A stretch of DNA of 64,000 nucleotides from Roseomonas gilardii subsp. gilardii (GCF_023078375.1 NZ_CP095554.1:2344501-2408500); one strand, 5' to 3'. Shown: positions 19,378 to 31,346, numbered from the stretch's first letter. The notes: generated from the letters alone by a model not told the origin. Numbers and translations are program-made.

Positions 19378-20708
19378 GCGATTCCCCCGACAAGGACACG
19401 GCCCCAGGGGCACAGGAGCCGCAGGCGGCCTCCGGCCCCGCCGGGTCCGCCCCGCCGGCACGCTCCACGCTTCCGCCCGCGCCGCCACCCCGGAAACTCG
19501 ATCCGGCGGTGCTGCCCATCCTGATCGGCGTGCTGGTGCTGGGCGGCGCCCTGGCCTTCCTGTTCCTGACACCCTCCGGCACCGTCAATTCCGGGGAAAC
19601 CAACCGGGTCCGGATCGCGGCGCTGGAGGAGAAGCTCGCCTCCGTCACCGAGCGCATGCAGGCCGACGAACGCCGCATGGCGGCGCTGGAGCAGCAGGCG
19701 CAGCAGCTCGCGGCCCGCCCCGCCGGCGACCCGGCCGCCCTTCAGGATCTCGCGGCCCGGCTGCAGGGCATCGAGACCCGGGACAGCGAGAGCACCAAGC
19801 GGCTGACCGACAGCCTCGCCGGGCTGGAGAACGACCTGCAGCAGCGCCGCCAGGCCAACGAGGCCCGGCTGTCGGCCATCGAGAAGAATGCGGGCGAGGC
19901 CAGCCAGCAGAATGCCCAGCGCATCCAGGCCATCGAGGGCCGGGTCGGCGAGGTGGAGAACCGTGCCGCCGCCCGCGCCGCGGAGGCCGAGCGCAGCCTG
20001 TCGCAGCGCATCGCCGAGGCGGAGAAGCAGATCGCCCAGCGCGTCGCCGATGCCGAGGCCGCCATCGCGCCGCGGCTGGCGGCGCTGGACCAGAGCATCG
20101 CGCAGCGGGTGCAGGCCGCGACGCAGGAGCTGGACCGCCGCGTCAACGCGCAGAACACCGCGCTGGACCAGCGCCTCGCGGGTTTCGACGCCCGGGTGAA
20201 GCAGGCCGAGAGCGCCGAGCGCCGCGTGGGCTTCCTGGCCGCGCGCGGGGCCATCCAGTCCGCGCTGGAGGCCGGGCAGCCGCTGAAGCAGGCCCTGTCC
20301 GGCCTGCCCGGCACGCCGCCACCCGCGCTGCAACGCTATGCCGAGGTGGCACCGCCGACCGAGGCCGCGCTGCGGCTGAGCTTCGAGGACGCCGCCCGCG
20401 CCGCCCGCGCCGCCGCCGAGCCGCAGGGCCAGGGGGTGATGGATTCCGCCCTGGCGCGCATCCAGGGGCTGGTGACCGTGCGCCGGGGCGATCAGGTGGT
20501 GGTGGGCGACACCGCCGCCGGCCATCTGGAAGCCGCGCGGCGCGCGCTGGATGCCGGGGATCTCGCCGCGGCGCTGCAACGGCTCGACGCGTTACCGCCC
20601 GAATCCAAGGCCGCCATGCGCGGCTGGCTGGATCAGGCCCAGGGGCTGCTGGCGGCGCAGACCGCGCTGCGCACCCTTTCCGCTGACCGCAACGGGGGCG
20701 CCGGCTGA
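19374..20708 (+). CDS. Mitofilin/HemX-like inner-membrane coiled-coil protein
   Basis: 444 residues. A Pro/Ala-rich cytosolic tail (1-40), one transmembrane helix (about 46-66, VLPILIGVLVLGGALAFLFL) and a long periplasmic coiled coil (about 75-295) rich in Ala, Glu, Gln and Arg, then a helical C-terminal domain with a mitofilin-like end (AGDLAAALQRLDALP near 405). Alphaproteobacterial homologues of mitofilin sit between hemD and hemY, as here, and are thought to shape the inner membrane or contact outer-membrane proteins. It is coupled to hemD and hemY by overlapping stop and start codons. Confidence 0.85.
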   Translation: MSDSPDKDTAPGAQEPQAASGPAGSAPPARSTLPPAPPPRKLDPAVLPILIGVLVLGGALAFLFLTPSGTVNSGETNRVRIAALEEKLASVTERMQADERRMAALEQQAQQLAARPAGDPAALQDLAARLQGIETRDSESTKRLTDSLAGLENDLQQRRQANEARLSAIEKNAGEASQQNAQRIQAIEGRVGEVENRAAARAAEAERSLSQRIAEAEKQIAQRVADAEAAIAPRLAALDQSIAQRVQAATQELDRRVNAQNTALDQRLAGFDARVKQAESAERRVGFLAARGAIQSALEAGQPLKQALSGLPGTPPPALQRYAEVAPPTEAALRLSFEDAARAARAAAEPQGQGVMDSALARIQGLVTVRRGDQVVVGDTAAGHLEAARRALDAGDLAAALQRLDALPPESKAAMRGWLDQAQGLLAAQTALRTLSADRNGGAG

Positions 20709-21991
20709 TGCTTCGCGCCATCTGGCTGCTGATCGTCCTCGCGGTCGGCGTCGCTTTCGCCTGGTATCTGCGGAACCTGGGCGGCGCCGTCGAGATGCGG
20801 GTGGGCGATGTCTTCATCGGCCTGCCGCTCTGGGTCCTGCTGCTGATCCTCGTGGTCGGCTTCGTGGTGCTGCATGGGCTGCTGCGGGGCTGGGCCCTGC
20901 TGCGTGCCTGGCCGCAGCGCATCCGTGACCGCCGCGCCGCCCGCTACCGCGCGGAGGGCGATGTCGCCGTGACCCGCGCCCTGGTGGCGCTGGCCTCCGG
21001 CGCGGCCGATCAGGCGCGGATGGAGATCCGCCGCGCCCGCAGGCTGCTGGGGGACACGCCGCACACGCTGCTGCTGACCGCCGAGGCGGAGCGCATGAGC
21101 GGGCGCGAGGAAGCGGCCAATGCCGCTTTCCAGGCCCTGGCCGAGCGCGAGGATGCCCGCTTCCTGGGCCTGCGGGGGCTGCTGCGCTCCGCGATGCAAC
21201 GGGAGGACTGGCCCGAGGCGCAGCGTCTGGCTCGCGAGGCCGAAGCGGCCCAGCCCGGTGCCTCCTGGGTGAGGGAGGAGCGCGCGCTGCTCGCCATGCG
21301 CACGCACCATTGGGGCGAGGCGCTGGCGCTGCGGGCTCCGGGCCTCTCCGAATCCGCCCTGGCTCTGGCCGCGGCGGAAGAGGAACAGGCCCCGACCCGC
21401 AAGGCCGAGCTGGAGAAGCGGGCCTTCCAGGCCGATCCGGGCTTCGCCCCCGCCGCCCTGGCCTATGCCGCCCAGTTGCGCGAGATGGGCTCCCCCCGCC
21501 GTTCGCGCGCGGTGCTGGAGGAAAGCTGGAAGGCCGCCCCACACCCGGACCTGGCCCGTGCCTATCTGGCCGGCGAGGGTGATGTCCTGGCCCGGGTGCG
21601 GGCGGCCGAGACCCTGGTGGAGCCGAACCGCACCCACCCGGAAAGCCGCCTGCTGCTCGGCCGGCTGGCGCTGGAGGCCTCGCTGGTCGGCCGGGCCCGC
21701 ACGGAACTGGAGGCGCTGGCGGCCAGCGGCGAGGCCGATCGCCGCGCCTATCTGGCCCTGGTGGATCTGGAGCGGGTAGAGCAGGGGGACACCCCGGCCG
21801 GCCGCGCCGGAGAGGCGAAATGGCTGCGTGCCGCCGCCACCGCGGCGCCGGAGCCGCGCTGGGTCTGTGGCCAGTGCGGGCAGGAACACGGAGCCTGGGC
21901 GCCGGTCTGCGACCATTGCGGCACCACCGGCCGCATCGGCTGGACGGCGCCCTATCAGCGCCCGCCCGTCCCGCGTGCGGAAAAGGTGTAA
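20708..21991 (+). CDS. hemY: HemY-type TPR membrane protein
   Basis: 427 residues. Two N-terminal membrane helices (about 4-20 and 40-62) are followed by the HemY_N segment with WPQRIRDRRAARYRAEGD and a TPR superhelix (about 85-380). The end carries a zinc-ribbon-like CxxC pair (VCGQCGQ and CDHCG), which alphaproteobacterial HemY proteins typically have. Despite the name, this is not protoporphyrinogen oxidase; its role in late heme synthesis is unproven. The start ATG shares its A with the previous TGA. It is the last gene of the hem operon. Confidence 0.9.
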   Translation: MLRAIWLLIVLAVGVAFAWYLRNLGGAVEMRVGDVFIGLPLWVLLLILVVGFVVLHGLLRGWALLRAWPQRIRDRRAARYRAEGDVAVTRALVALASGAADQARMEIRRARRLLGDTPHTLLLTAEAERMSGREEAANAAFQALAEREDARFLGLRGLLRSAMQREDWPEAQRLAREAEAAQPGASWVREERALLAMRTHHWGEALALRAPGLSESALALAAAEEEQAPTRKAELEKRAFQADPGFAPAALAYAAQLREMGSPRRSRAVLEESWKAAPHPDLARAYLAGEGDVLARVRAAETLVEPNRTHPESRLLLGRLALEASLVGRARTELEALAASGEADRRAYLALVDLERVEQGDTPAGRAGEAKWLRAAATAAPEPRWVCGQCGQEHGAWAPVCDHCGTTGRIGWTAPYQRPPVPRAEKV

Positions 21992-22049
21992 ACCGGAGTT
22001 GCCGAAGTCGGCGGGCGAGGGTAGATAGCGCGCCACGCCGCTTCGGCAG

Positions 22050-22527
<478 letters not shown>

Positions 22528-22604
22528 GCGCGTCTCCTTGCCGGAACAGTCTGCCGGCAAGGTCTGAAGCAAACATGAAGGCCGCAAGGCCCGGACGGTG
22601 CGCG

Positions 22605-22970
22605 TCAGCGCAGGGGGAAACGATCCGCCCGGGAAGGATTTCCCCACAGCCCGGCCTGCGTCCCGATCGGAGGCGGCCGCGATACGATGGGCGGAGCCAC
22701 GGGGAAGACGGCCGCCGCGCCACAGCCCACCCCGCCTCCCGGTTCGTCGCAGAAGCGCGAGATATAGGCCGCGTCGATCTCGGCGGGCGAAAGCTGGATC
22801 GGCCCGTCGCCCCACAGGTCCTCATTGGTCCAGACCGCTTCGGCCGGCTTCCACAGCATCGGCCGGGGCGTGCAGGCCCGCCCGGTATGGGAGGCCGAAA
22901 GCTGAAGCCAGTGCCAGGATTCCGTCTGGCGCCACTCGGCTGGTGGATATCCATCCCAATCCGATCGCAT
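22605..22970 (-). CDS. Unknown tryptophan-rich small protein
   Basis: 121 residues, unrecognised. The start ATG at 22970 has GGAGGGGG seven bases upstream, better than the ATG 30 bases further out. Tryptophan is frequent in the first half (SWHWLQ, ALWKPAEAVW, NEDLWGDG), an amino-acid pattern unlikely in a chance open frame of a GC-rich genome. No signal peptide or membrane segment is obvious. It lies in the same direction as the antisense-tRNA gene downstream, 77 bases away. Confidence 0.5.
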   Translation of the reverse strand: MRSDWDGYPPAEWRQTESWHWLQLSASHTGRACTPRPMLWKPAEAVWTNEDLWGDGPIQLSPAEIDAAYISRFCDEPGGGVGCGAAAVFPVAPPIVSRPPPIGTQAGLWGNPSRADRFPLR

Positions 22971-23179
22971 CGCTGGGCCCCCTCCATCCTTGTCTGGCAT
23001 CCTCCGCCATTCGCTGGCGTTGCCGAATCAAAACGCGAATTGGGAAGGAACAAGCAAATCAATTGTTTGTATTGATGGCTCGATATTCCTCCCAGAGTTG
23101 CAAATCCGCCATCCCACGGACATGCAGCTCGAATAATCGGCGCATTCCTGGGAGGAGGCCGTGACCGAACCGGGCGGCG

Positions 23180-23308
23180 TCAGCAGAAGCCGCCACGCAG
23201 TTCGATCACCAGGACGATCACGACCAGCCAGCAGACGATGCCGATCACGGCGGCCCAGGCGAGGCCCTTGCGCAGCCGGCCCTCGGGAAACTCCGGTGGT
23301 TCCGGCAT
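23180..23308 (-). CDS. Small single-pass membrane protein
   Basis: 42 residues from an internal ATG: an acidic and proline-rich start (MPEPPEFPEG), an R-L-R-K positive patch, then one hydrophobic helix (GLAWAAVIGIVCWLVVIVLVI). This fits a small inner-membrane protein with its N-terminus in the cytosol. The ribosome site is weak; a TTG at 23446 would extend it to 88 residues with an unstructured N-terminus. No family is recognised. The AT-richer 209 bases between 22971 and 23179 contain nothing I can assign. Confidence 0.45.
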   Translation of the reverse strand: MPEPPEFPEGRLRKGLAWAAVIGIVCWLVVIVLVIELRGGFC

Positions 23309-23673
23309 GGGGGCGGGTTGCGGCGTCCCCTCCGGCCCCGCGCCCTCCCCATGGCCCCGATGATCCCGGTCGTCCTGCTTTCCTGCGATCCCGAGCCCTC
23401 CGCCAGTTCCGGGGCGGTATGCCCCGGGGTGAAACTCCCCTCGCAATTCGGGTGCCAGTCATCCCTCGCATGGGATGGGAGCGGGTCTGAAGGCAGTGGG
23501 ATGACGCTGTGGTGAAGACGGAAGGGGACAAGAGGAGACCCATCCCGGTCCTGTGAAAGGGATCCGGCAAGCCTCTCGCAACCTCGGCCCTGTAGGCTGG
23601 TTGCCGAACCGGGCGATCCAGGCCAGGCGCCCTGGCACGGACCCTCCCGGCAAGGAAATGGACACCGCAGACC
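23309..23673. other. Gene-poor spacer before the CDC48-like gene
   Basis: 365 bases without a convincing gene. Short open frames on both strands lack ribosome sites and recognisable content. The sequence must contain the promoter of the plus-strand AAA+ gene, but no clear -35/-10 pair is visible. A small hairpin (CATCCC at 23460-23465 with GGGATG at 23472-23477) is the only structure seen. Confidence 0.5.
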
Positions 23674-25947
<2,274 letters not shown>

Positions 25948-25953
25948 GCAGTT

Positions 25954-25990
25954 CCCTCCTGGCCCGGCGTCTCCGCCCGGGCCAGGAGGG
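25954..25990. terminator. Bidirectional terminator between CDC48-like gene and marC-like gene
   Basis: A perfect 14-bp stem (25954-25967 with 25977-25990) and a 9-base loop fill most of the 48-bp gap between two convergent stop codons. It lacks a U-run but is the strongest hairpin in this region. Confidence 0.7.
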
Positions 25991-25995
25991 CATCC

Positions 25996-26664
25996 TCAGG
26001 GCTGCGGGCGCCAGGCCAGGATGAATTCGTGGATGCCCGAGGCGATGAACTGCACCGCGATGCAGGTCAGCAGGAAGCCCATGATCTTCGTCATGGCCAT
26101 CACGCCGTGCTTGCCCAGAAGCTGCGCGATCCGGAAGGACGAGGAGAGGACCAGCCAGGCGATGAAGAGCGTGACGGCGATGCCAAGCGTGATCACGAGA
26201 TAGCCCAGCACCATCCGCCCCGGGGGGATCTGCGAACTGTAGCCGAGCACGGCGGCGATGGAGCCGGGGCCGCTGAGGCTGGGCATGGCCAGGGGCGTGA
26301 AGGCGATGTCGGGCTGGCCGGGGCGGCTGGCGGTCTCCACCGTCTCCCGGGTCGGGCCGGTCTCGTCCTGCCCGGTGAAGATCATGCGGAAGCCGAGCGC
26401 CAGGATGATCAGCCCGCCGGCGACGCGGATGCCGGGCAGGGAGATGCCGAAGCCGCTGATGATGAGCTGCCCGGCCAGCAGGAAGGCGATCAGGATCGAG
26501 GCGGCATAGACCGTGGACAGCCGGATCTGCCGCTTGCGTTCCTCGGCGGGCATGGTGCGGGTCAGCGCGATCACCAGCGGGACCGTGCTGAGCGGGTTCA
26601 TGATGGGCAGGATGCCGATCACAACGATGCCGACATAATAGGGGACTTGCAGCAGCTCCGACAT
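25996..26664 (-). CDS. MarC/UPF0056-family membrane protein
   Basis: 222 residues with six predicted membrane helices. IMNPLSTVPLVIALT in the first helix region and AMPSLSGPGSIAAVL before the fourth are the family's repeated N-P and G-P-G signatures. MarC proteins are inner-membrane proteins of unproven transport function; the old link to multiple antibiotic resistance was withdrawn for E. coli MarC. I chose ATG 26664 because the first helix starts right after it; ATG 26694 would add ten residues. The 164 bases up to the next gene on the plus strand hold the divergent promoters. Confidence 0.88.
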   Translation of the reverse strand: MSELLQVPYYVGIVVIGILPIMNPLSTVPLVIALTRTMPAEERKRQIRLSTVYAASILIAFLLAGQLIISGFGISLPGIRVAGGLIILALGFRMIFTGQDETGPTRETVETASRPGQPDIAFTPLAMPSLSGPGSIAAVLGYSSQIPPGRMVLGYLVITLGIAVTLFIAWLVLSSSFRIAQLLGKHGVMAMTKIMGFLLTCIAVQFIASGIHEFILAWRPQP

Positions 26665-26828
26665 GGCGGCTGTCTTGCCGGTATGCCGCATCGCGGCAAG
26701 CCCGGAAATGGACCGGGCGCCGCGGATCAGCCCTGCGGCACCGATGCCCCGCATGCCGGCCGCATATCGTGGCAACCCGCCCGGACGGCCCGGCGCTCTG
26801 TCAGGAATGGCGATGGAGAAGGCCGGCC

Positions 26829-27962
26829 GTGACCCCGTTTCGTGTGGATTGGACCCCTGAAAGCGTCACGCCCGTGCTGGAGCAGGTGCGGCGCCATGAA
26901 TTCCCCCCGGTGCCCGAGGGGGAGGGGTGGCGCTACGGCTGCGATGCCGGCTTCCTCCGCGAATTCTGCCGCTTCTGGGCGGAGGAATATGACTGGCGGG
27001 TGGCGGCGGCGCGGCTGAACCGCTTCCCGCAATTCGTGGCGGAGGTGGATGGGGTGGAGATCCACTTCCTGCATCTGGTGGGCGAGGCCCAGGGGAGGCG
27101 CCCCCTGCTGATGAGCCATGGCTGGCCTGGCTCGCACCGGGAATTCTGGAAGGTGGCCGAACCGCTGGCCTATCCTTCGCGCCATGGCGGGCGGGCGGAG
27201 GATGCCTTCGACCTGGTGATCCCCTCGCTGCCGAATTTCGGCTTCTCGGCCAAGCCGGCGAAGACGGTCGACCAGCGGCGGGTGGCGGCGCTGTTCGACG
27301 GGCTGATGACGCGCGTGCTGGGCTATCGCCGCTACCGCGCCCATGGCGGCGACTGGGGCGCGCTGGTGACCTCCATGCTGGGGCTTCACCATGCCTCCAG
27401 CCTGGAGGCGATCCACCTGACCATGCTCTTCCCCCGCCCCGCCGCCGTGCCGGAAACGGAGGAGGAGGTGGCCTGGGCGGCGAAGTTCCCGGAGATCGAG
27501 CAGCGGTTGGGCGGCTACCGGCATCTCCAGGGCAGCAAGCCGCAGAGCCTGTCCTGGGCGCTGGGCAACAGCCCTGTGGGGCAGGCCGCCTGGATCCTGG
27601 AGCGGTTCCATGACTGGTCGGACAGGCGGGAGCGGGCCTTCGAGGCGGTGTTCAGCCGCGAGGAGCTGCTCGACAACATCATGATCTATGTGATGACGGG
27701 GGCCTTCCATTCCTCCATCCGCTTCTATGCGGCGGCGATGGAGGGCGGCTACCGCAGCCTGCCGGAGGGCGCGCGGGTGGAGGTGCCTACCGCCTTCGCC
27801 TGCTTCCCGGACCCGCTGCATCCCTGGGCGCCGCGGGGCTTCGCGGAGAAGGGGTTCAATGTCTCCCGCTACACGCCCATGCCGCGGGGCGGGCATTTCG
27901 CGGCGCTGGAGGCACCGGATCTGCTGGTGGCGGATCTGCGGGAATGGGGCCGGACTGGCTGA
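26829..27962 (+). CDS. Epoxide hydrolase-family alpha/beta hydrolase
   Basis: 377 residues. The N-terminal EHN domain (about 1-105, PFRVDWTPESV...) packs on an alpha/beta-hydrolase fold with the oxyanion motif HGWPGS, nucleophile aspartate in HGGDWGA, and the catalytic histidine in PRGGHFAALE. The tyrosine-rich lid (about 205-320) completes a microsomal-epoxide-hydrolase-like active site that opens epoxides to diols through an ester intermediate. The GTG start has GGAGAAGG upstream. No signal peptide is seen, so it is cytosolic. The substrate is unknown. Confidence 0.88.
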   Translation: MTPFRVDWTPESVTPVLEQVRRHEFPPVPEGEGWRYGCDAGFLREFCRFWAEEYDWRVAAARLNRFPQFVAEVDGVEIHFLHLVGEAQGRRPLLMSHGWPGSHREFWKVAEPLAYPSRHGGRAEDAFDLVIPSLPNFGFSAKPAKTVDQRRVAALFDGLMTRVLGYRRYRAHGGDWGALVTSMLGLHHASSLEAIHLTMLFPRPAAVPETEEEVAWAAKFPEIEQRLGGYRHLQGSKPQSLSWALGNSPVGQAAWILERFHDWSDRRERAFEAVFSREELLDNIMIYVMTGAFHSSIRFYAAAMEGGYRSLPEGARVEVPTAFACFPDPLHPWAPRGFAEKGFNVSRYTPMPRGGHFAALEAPDLLVADLREWGRTG

Positions 27963-28013
27963 ACGCCGGAGCATGGCGGGGAGGCTGGCCTGTGCCGGCC
28001 TTCCCGGTGACGG

Positions 28014-29105
28014 TCAGACCGCCCCATGAACCTCGACGGTCAGGGCATAGATCGAATGCGAACTGGCCATGTAGAGGCGGTTGTTCTTCGGCCCGCCGAA
28101 GACCAGGTTCGGACAGCGTTCCGGCAGGCGGATGAAGCCGACCGCCTTGCCCAGCGGGTTGAAGATCATCACCCCGTCGAGGTCCTCCGGCTTGCCGCGC
28201 AGTTCGTAGACCTTGCGGCCTCCGGCCTCGCGCGGCTCGGCTTCCAGCAGCCCGTTGCTGCCCCAGCCGCACCAGAGGTTGCCCTCCCGGTCCACCTTGA
28301 ACCCATCCAGCGCGCCCTGGTCGGCGGCGTCGATCAGCTTGGCCTTGCCGGTGAGCGTGCCGTCCGGCTGCACGTCATAGCTCCAGATGCTGCGGTTGGG
28401 CGTACCCTTCCACTCGACGACATAGAGCTTCTTCTCATCCGGGGAGAAGGCGAGACCGTTGGGGTTCACCAGATCGGTGAGGACGGCCGTCAGCGTCCCG
28501 TCCGTGCCGATGCGGTAGACATTGGTGGTCGGCTGCTCCGGCGTGGCGCGGAACCCCTCCCATTCGCCGTTGATGCCGAAGGTCGGGTCGGTGAACCAGA
28601 TCGTGTCGTCCGACTTCACCACGATGTCGTTTGGGGCATTGAGCCGCTTGCCCTGGTAGCCGTCGGCCAGGACGGTGATGGAGCCGTCCTTCTCCGTGCG
28701 GGTGACGCGGCGGGTGACGGAATGCTCACAGGTGACGAGCCGTCCCTGCCGGTCGCGCACATTGCCGTTGGAGAAGTTGGAAGGAGCACGGAAGACGGTG
28801 AAGCTGCCGTCCTTCTCGCTGTACTTCATGATCCGATTGTTGGGGATGTCGCTGCACAGAAGGTAGCCCCCCTCGGGGAAGTAGGCCGGCCCCTCGGCCC
28901 AGCGCATTCCCGTGGCGACCTGTTCCAGCGTGCTGCTGTAGATCCGGTACTTCGCGAAGCCCGGATCGAGGATCTGCACCGCCGGATCAGGATAGCGCTG
29001 GTTCGGTGCGAAGGCGAAGGACTGCGCCAGCGCGGGGCGCGCCAGGGCCGCGGTCACGGCGATGCCGCCGGCGGCGGCCAGCAGGCCGCGTCGTGTGGTG
29101 TTCAT
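28014..29105 (-). CDS. SMP-30/gluconolactonase-family protein with Tat signal
   Basis: 363 residues. A twin-arginine signal (TTRRGLLAAAGG...) ending ALAQ sends the folded protein to the periplasm. The mature part is a six-bladed propeller with the SMP-30 metal ligands: E in RWAEGPAYF, N in NAPNDIVV, N/D in VNPNGLAFSPDE and D in LDGFKVDREGNLW. It hydrolyses sugar lactones such as gluconolactone. The start ATG is followed by the Tat motif; a longer frame upstream is low complexity and rejected. The next minus-strand gene ends 92 bases upstream, so they may share a transcript. Confidence 0.9.
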   Translation of the reverse strand: MNTTRRGLLAAAGGIAVTAALARPALAQSFAFAPNQRYPDPAVQILDPGFAKYRIYSSTLEQVATGMRWAEGPAYFPEGGYLLCSDIPNNRIMKYSEKDGSFTVFRAPSNFSNGNVRDRQGRLVTCEHSVTRRVTRTEKDGSITVLADGYQGKRLNAPNDIVVKSDDTIWFTDPTFGINGEWEGFRATPEQPTTNVYRIGTDGTLTAVLTDLVNPNGLAFSPDEKKLYVVEWKGTPNRSIWSYDVQPDGTLTGKAKLIDAADQGALDGFKVDREGNLWCGWGSNGLLEAEPREAGGRKVYELRGKPEDLDGVMIFNPLGKAVGFIRLPERCPNLVFGGPKNNRLYMASSHSIYALTVEVHGAV

Positions 29106-29197
29106 TCCTGTCTGCTCCTCCCGATGCGGCGAAGGGTGGCCGCGAGCGGAGGAAGGGTGTGCCGCGGCCGCCGGGCTGGCAAGGAGGCGCGGTAGAC

Positions 29198-29941
29198 TTA
29201 TCGGCCGCCGGGCGCAGGGGCAGGGGGCGCAGGGGCAGGGGGCGCAGGGGCGACGGATGCGGGGGCAACGGTCACGGTAAAGGTCTGGACGGCGCCCGTG
29301 GCGGCAGGGCCGGGCGGCGGGGCGGTGGCCGCATCGGGCTTGGGTGGGTTCGCCGCCCAGGCGAAAAGGGCGAAGCCCAGGATCGCGACGGGCGATGCGC
29401 GCCACAGGGCCCGGACGAGCTGCTCGAAGCGAGCCCGGACGAAGAGGAAGCTGCCATCGGCGCCGAAGAGGGTGTTGTCCTCCCTGGCCCGGGCGAGGAG
29501 CTGTGCCGTGGCTGGCGTCTGCGGGTTGGTGCCGCGCGCCTCGTCCACGAGCCTGACGTAATCCGCGAAGGACGCCGCCCCGGGGGGCAGCCGGTCCCTG
29601 TAGCGTTCGAGCAGCTTTGCCCGGACCGTGACCCAGTCGGGGAGGTTGTCGTGGCCGGCCGCGGCGATCTCGCGGAAGGTCATGCTTTCGCGGGTCAGGA
29701 CCGCTATGGCGCGATGGAGGATCATGGCCAGCGCCCCGAAGCCGGCCAGGAGCCCGGCGACCGCCAGGACCAGCCGCGGCATGTTCGCCACCGGGTCCAG
29801 CGAGCCGAAGGCGGTCAGCGAACTGCCGGCGAAGATGCCCGCCGCGGTTCCCACCACGCCGCCCACCATCCAGCGGGCGGTGTCGCGCAGGGACTGCGCG
29901 GCCGTCGCCATCGCGGAGGCGACGGGATCGGGGTCGCTCAT
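29198..29941 (-). CDS. Unknown membrane protein
   Basis: 247 residues, unrecognised. Two hydrophobic helices in the first third (about 25-47 and 57-78), a soluble helical middle (about 85-175), a third hydrophobic helix (about 185-200, SPVAILGFALFAWAA) and a low-complexity Pro/Ala tail that would face the periplasm. The start overlaps the stop of the upstream small gene (ATGA), so the two are coupled and probably work together. No enzymatic motif is visible. Confidence 0.7.
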   Translation of the reverse strand: MSDPDPVASAMATAAQSLRDTARWMVGGVVGTAAGIFAGSSLTAFGSLDPVANMPRLVLAVAGLLAGFGALAMILHRAIAVLTRESMTFREIAAAGHDNLPDWVTVRAKLLERYRDRLPPGAASFADYVRLVDEARGTNPQTPATAQLLARAREDNTLFGADGSFLFVRARFEQLVRALWRASPVAILGFALFAWAANPPKPDAATAPPPGPAATGAVQTFTVTVAPASVAPAPPAPAPPAPAPGGR

Positions 29942-30318
29942 GGCTTGCGCGGTTTGCCGAAGTCGATGGCGAGAAGCAGTTGCGGGAGCACCTGGGCGAT
30001 CTGCGCCACGGCGCGGGTGATCTCGTGCAGATCGGCGGTCTCGGCGTTCAGGACCGCGGCGGCGGGGGCGGGGCTGGACGCGTCGGCGATCTGGCTCCGG
30101 GCGGATGCCACCAGCCGGTCGATGTCCGGCTTGCCGTCCCGCTTGTGCTGAACGCTGATATAGGCCCCGGGCGTCCCGAAGGGATCGGGCAGGGGGAAGA
30201 AGCGCGGCGCTCCGCCCGCGGGCTGCGCCCCCTGCACCTCGATCTCCAGGATGTCGCCCCCGCAGGAGATGCGGATGAGACCGTTCGCGTCGGGGATGGC
30301 GATGATGCGTGTGGCCAT
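29938..30318 (-). CDS. Unknown small soluble protein coupled to a membrane protein
   Basis: 126 residues, unrecognised. The first half is beta-rich (IIAIPDANGLIRISCGGDILEI) and the C-terminal 35 residues form a probable amphipathic helix (ADLHEITRAVAQIAQVLPQL) which could pair with the helical middle of the coupled membrane protein. The ATG has GAGGAG upstream. The 104 bases behind its start hold the end of the neighbouring unit and a hairpin. Confidence 0.65.
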   Translation of the reverse strand: MATRIIAIPDANGLIRISCGGDILEIEVQGAQPAGGAPRFFPLPDPFGTPGAYISVQHKRDGKPDIDRLVASARSQIADASSPAPAAAVLNAETADLHEITRAVAQIAQVLPQLLLAIDFGKPRKP

Positions 30319-30392
30319 GACAGGCTGCTCCTCTGGCGAAGCGCAGCCTGTCATGATGTTTCTGAAACGGAAAGAACTAAGCGATTTGGCTT

Positions 30393-30413
30393 CAGGGAGG
30401 CTGGGCCTCCCTG
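30393..30413 (-). terminator. Hairpin after the dapA-like gene
   Basis: A perfect 9-bp stem (CAGGGAGGC/GCCTCCCTG) with a 3-base loop lies nine bases beyond the stop of the dapA-like gene in its reading direction. No U-run follows, so it may be a Rho-assisted end or a stabilising hairpin. Confidence 0.45.
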
Positions 30414-30422
30414 GGCGGCGGG

Positions 30423-31346
30423 TCAGGCCGCCTTGCGCGCGGTAAGGCCCCAGTCCCGCACCAGCCGCACCAGCGTGGCCTGCGCCTCTTCCGTGAGCGG
30501 CCAGGCGGCGGGCGGACGGGCCGGGCCGACATCCTCGCCCATCAGTTGCAGCGCGGCCTTGACCACGGAAACATTGGCGCCGCCGAGTTCCTGCGCGCGC
30601 AGCACCTCGAAGGGATCGATCGCCTCGATATTCTCGCGCGCCGTGGCAAGGTTGCCGCTCTCCAGCGCCGCATGGATGGCGACGGAGCGCTCGGGCACGA
30701 CATTGATCAGGCCGGAGGTGAAGCCGCGCGCCCCGACGCCGTACATCGGCGGCGCCCAGGGCTCGGCCAGGCCGCAGGTCCAGTTGACGCCGAGATGCGC
30801 CGTGCGGCGCACGGCCTGGGCCAGCAGCATGACATTGGGGGTGGCCCATTTCACGCCCACGACGCCGGGCAGGCTGGCGAGCTCGACGATGCGGTCGATG
30901 CCCATGCTGTCATTGCGCAGGTAGAGGATCAGCGGCAGTTCGCCGGCTTCGGCCACGCGCTGGAGATAGGCCTTGATGCCACGCGGGGCGCAGAAGGGGT
31001 CGGGCGGCTGGTGCACCATCAGCATGTCGGCGCCGGCCTTCTTCGCCACGCGGGCGAGCTTCTCGGCCTCGACGATGGAGCGGCCGATGCCGGCGATGAC
31101 TGCGGCGCGGCCATTCACCATGCCGGGGACCTCGGCCTGCATGCGCTCGGCCTCGGCGAAGGAGAGCGAGTAGAACTCGCCGGTGTTGCCGTTCACGGTC
31201 AGGCCATGGACGCCGGCCTTGGCGGCGCGGGCGATGATGGGCTCCAGCGCGGCGGGGTTGATGGCGCCGTCGCGGTCATACGGTGTCACCAGGATGCCGG
31301 AGATGCCGCGCAGGGCGGTGAGGCATTCTTCCCGGGTCTTCGTCAC
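30423..31346 (-). CDS. DapA-family aldolase/dehydratase
   Basis: 307 residues, a TIM-barrel of the dihydrodipicolinate synthase / N-acetylneuraminate lyase family. The Schiff-base lysine is in GVKWATPN, the catalytic tyrosine in LILYLRND and the G-x-x-G-E motif reads NGNTGEFYSL. These class I lyases cleave or build 2-keto acids. The isolated genetic setting with a GntR regulator rather than lysine genes suggests a catabolic keto-acid aldolase or a sugar-acid dehydratase rather than lysine synthesis. The GTG start follows AGGAGG and overlaps the regulator's stop (GTGA). Confidence 0.88.
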   Translation of the reverse strand: MTKTREECLTALRGISGILVTPYDRDGAINPAALEPIIARAAKAGVHGLTVNGNTGEFYSLSFAEAERMQAEVPGMVNGRAAVIAGIGRSIVEAEKLARVAKKAGADMLMVHQPPDPFCAPRGIKAYLQRVAEAGELPLILYLRNDSMGIDRIVELASLPGVVGVKWATPNVMLLAQAVRRTAHLGVNWTCGLAEPWAPPMYGVGARGFTSGLINVVPERSVAIHAALESGNLATARENIEAIDPFEVLRAQELGGANVSVVKAALQLMGEDVGPARPPAAWPLTEEAQATLVRLVRDWGLTARKAA

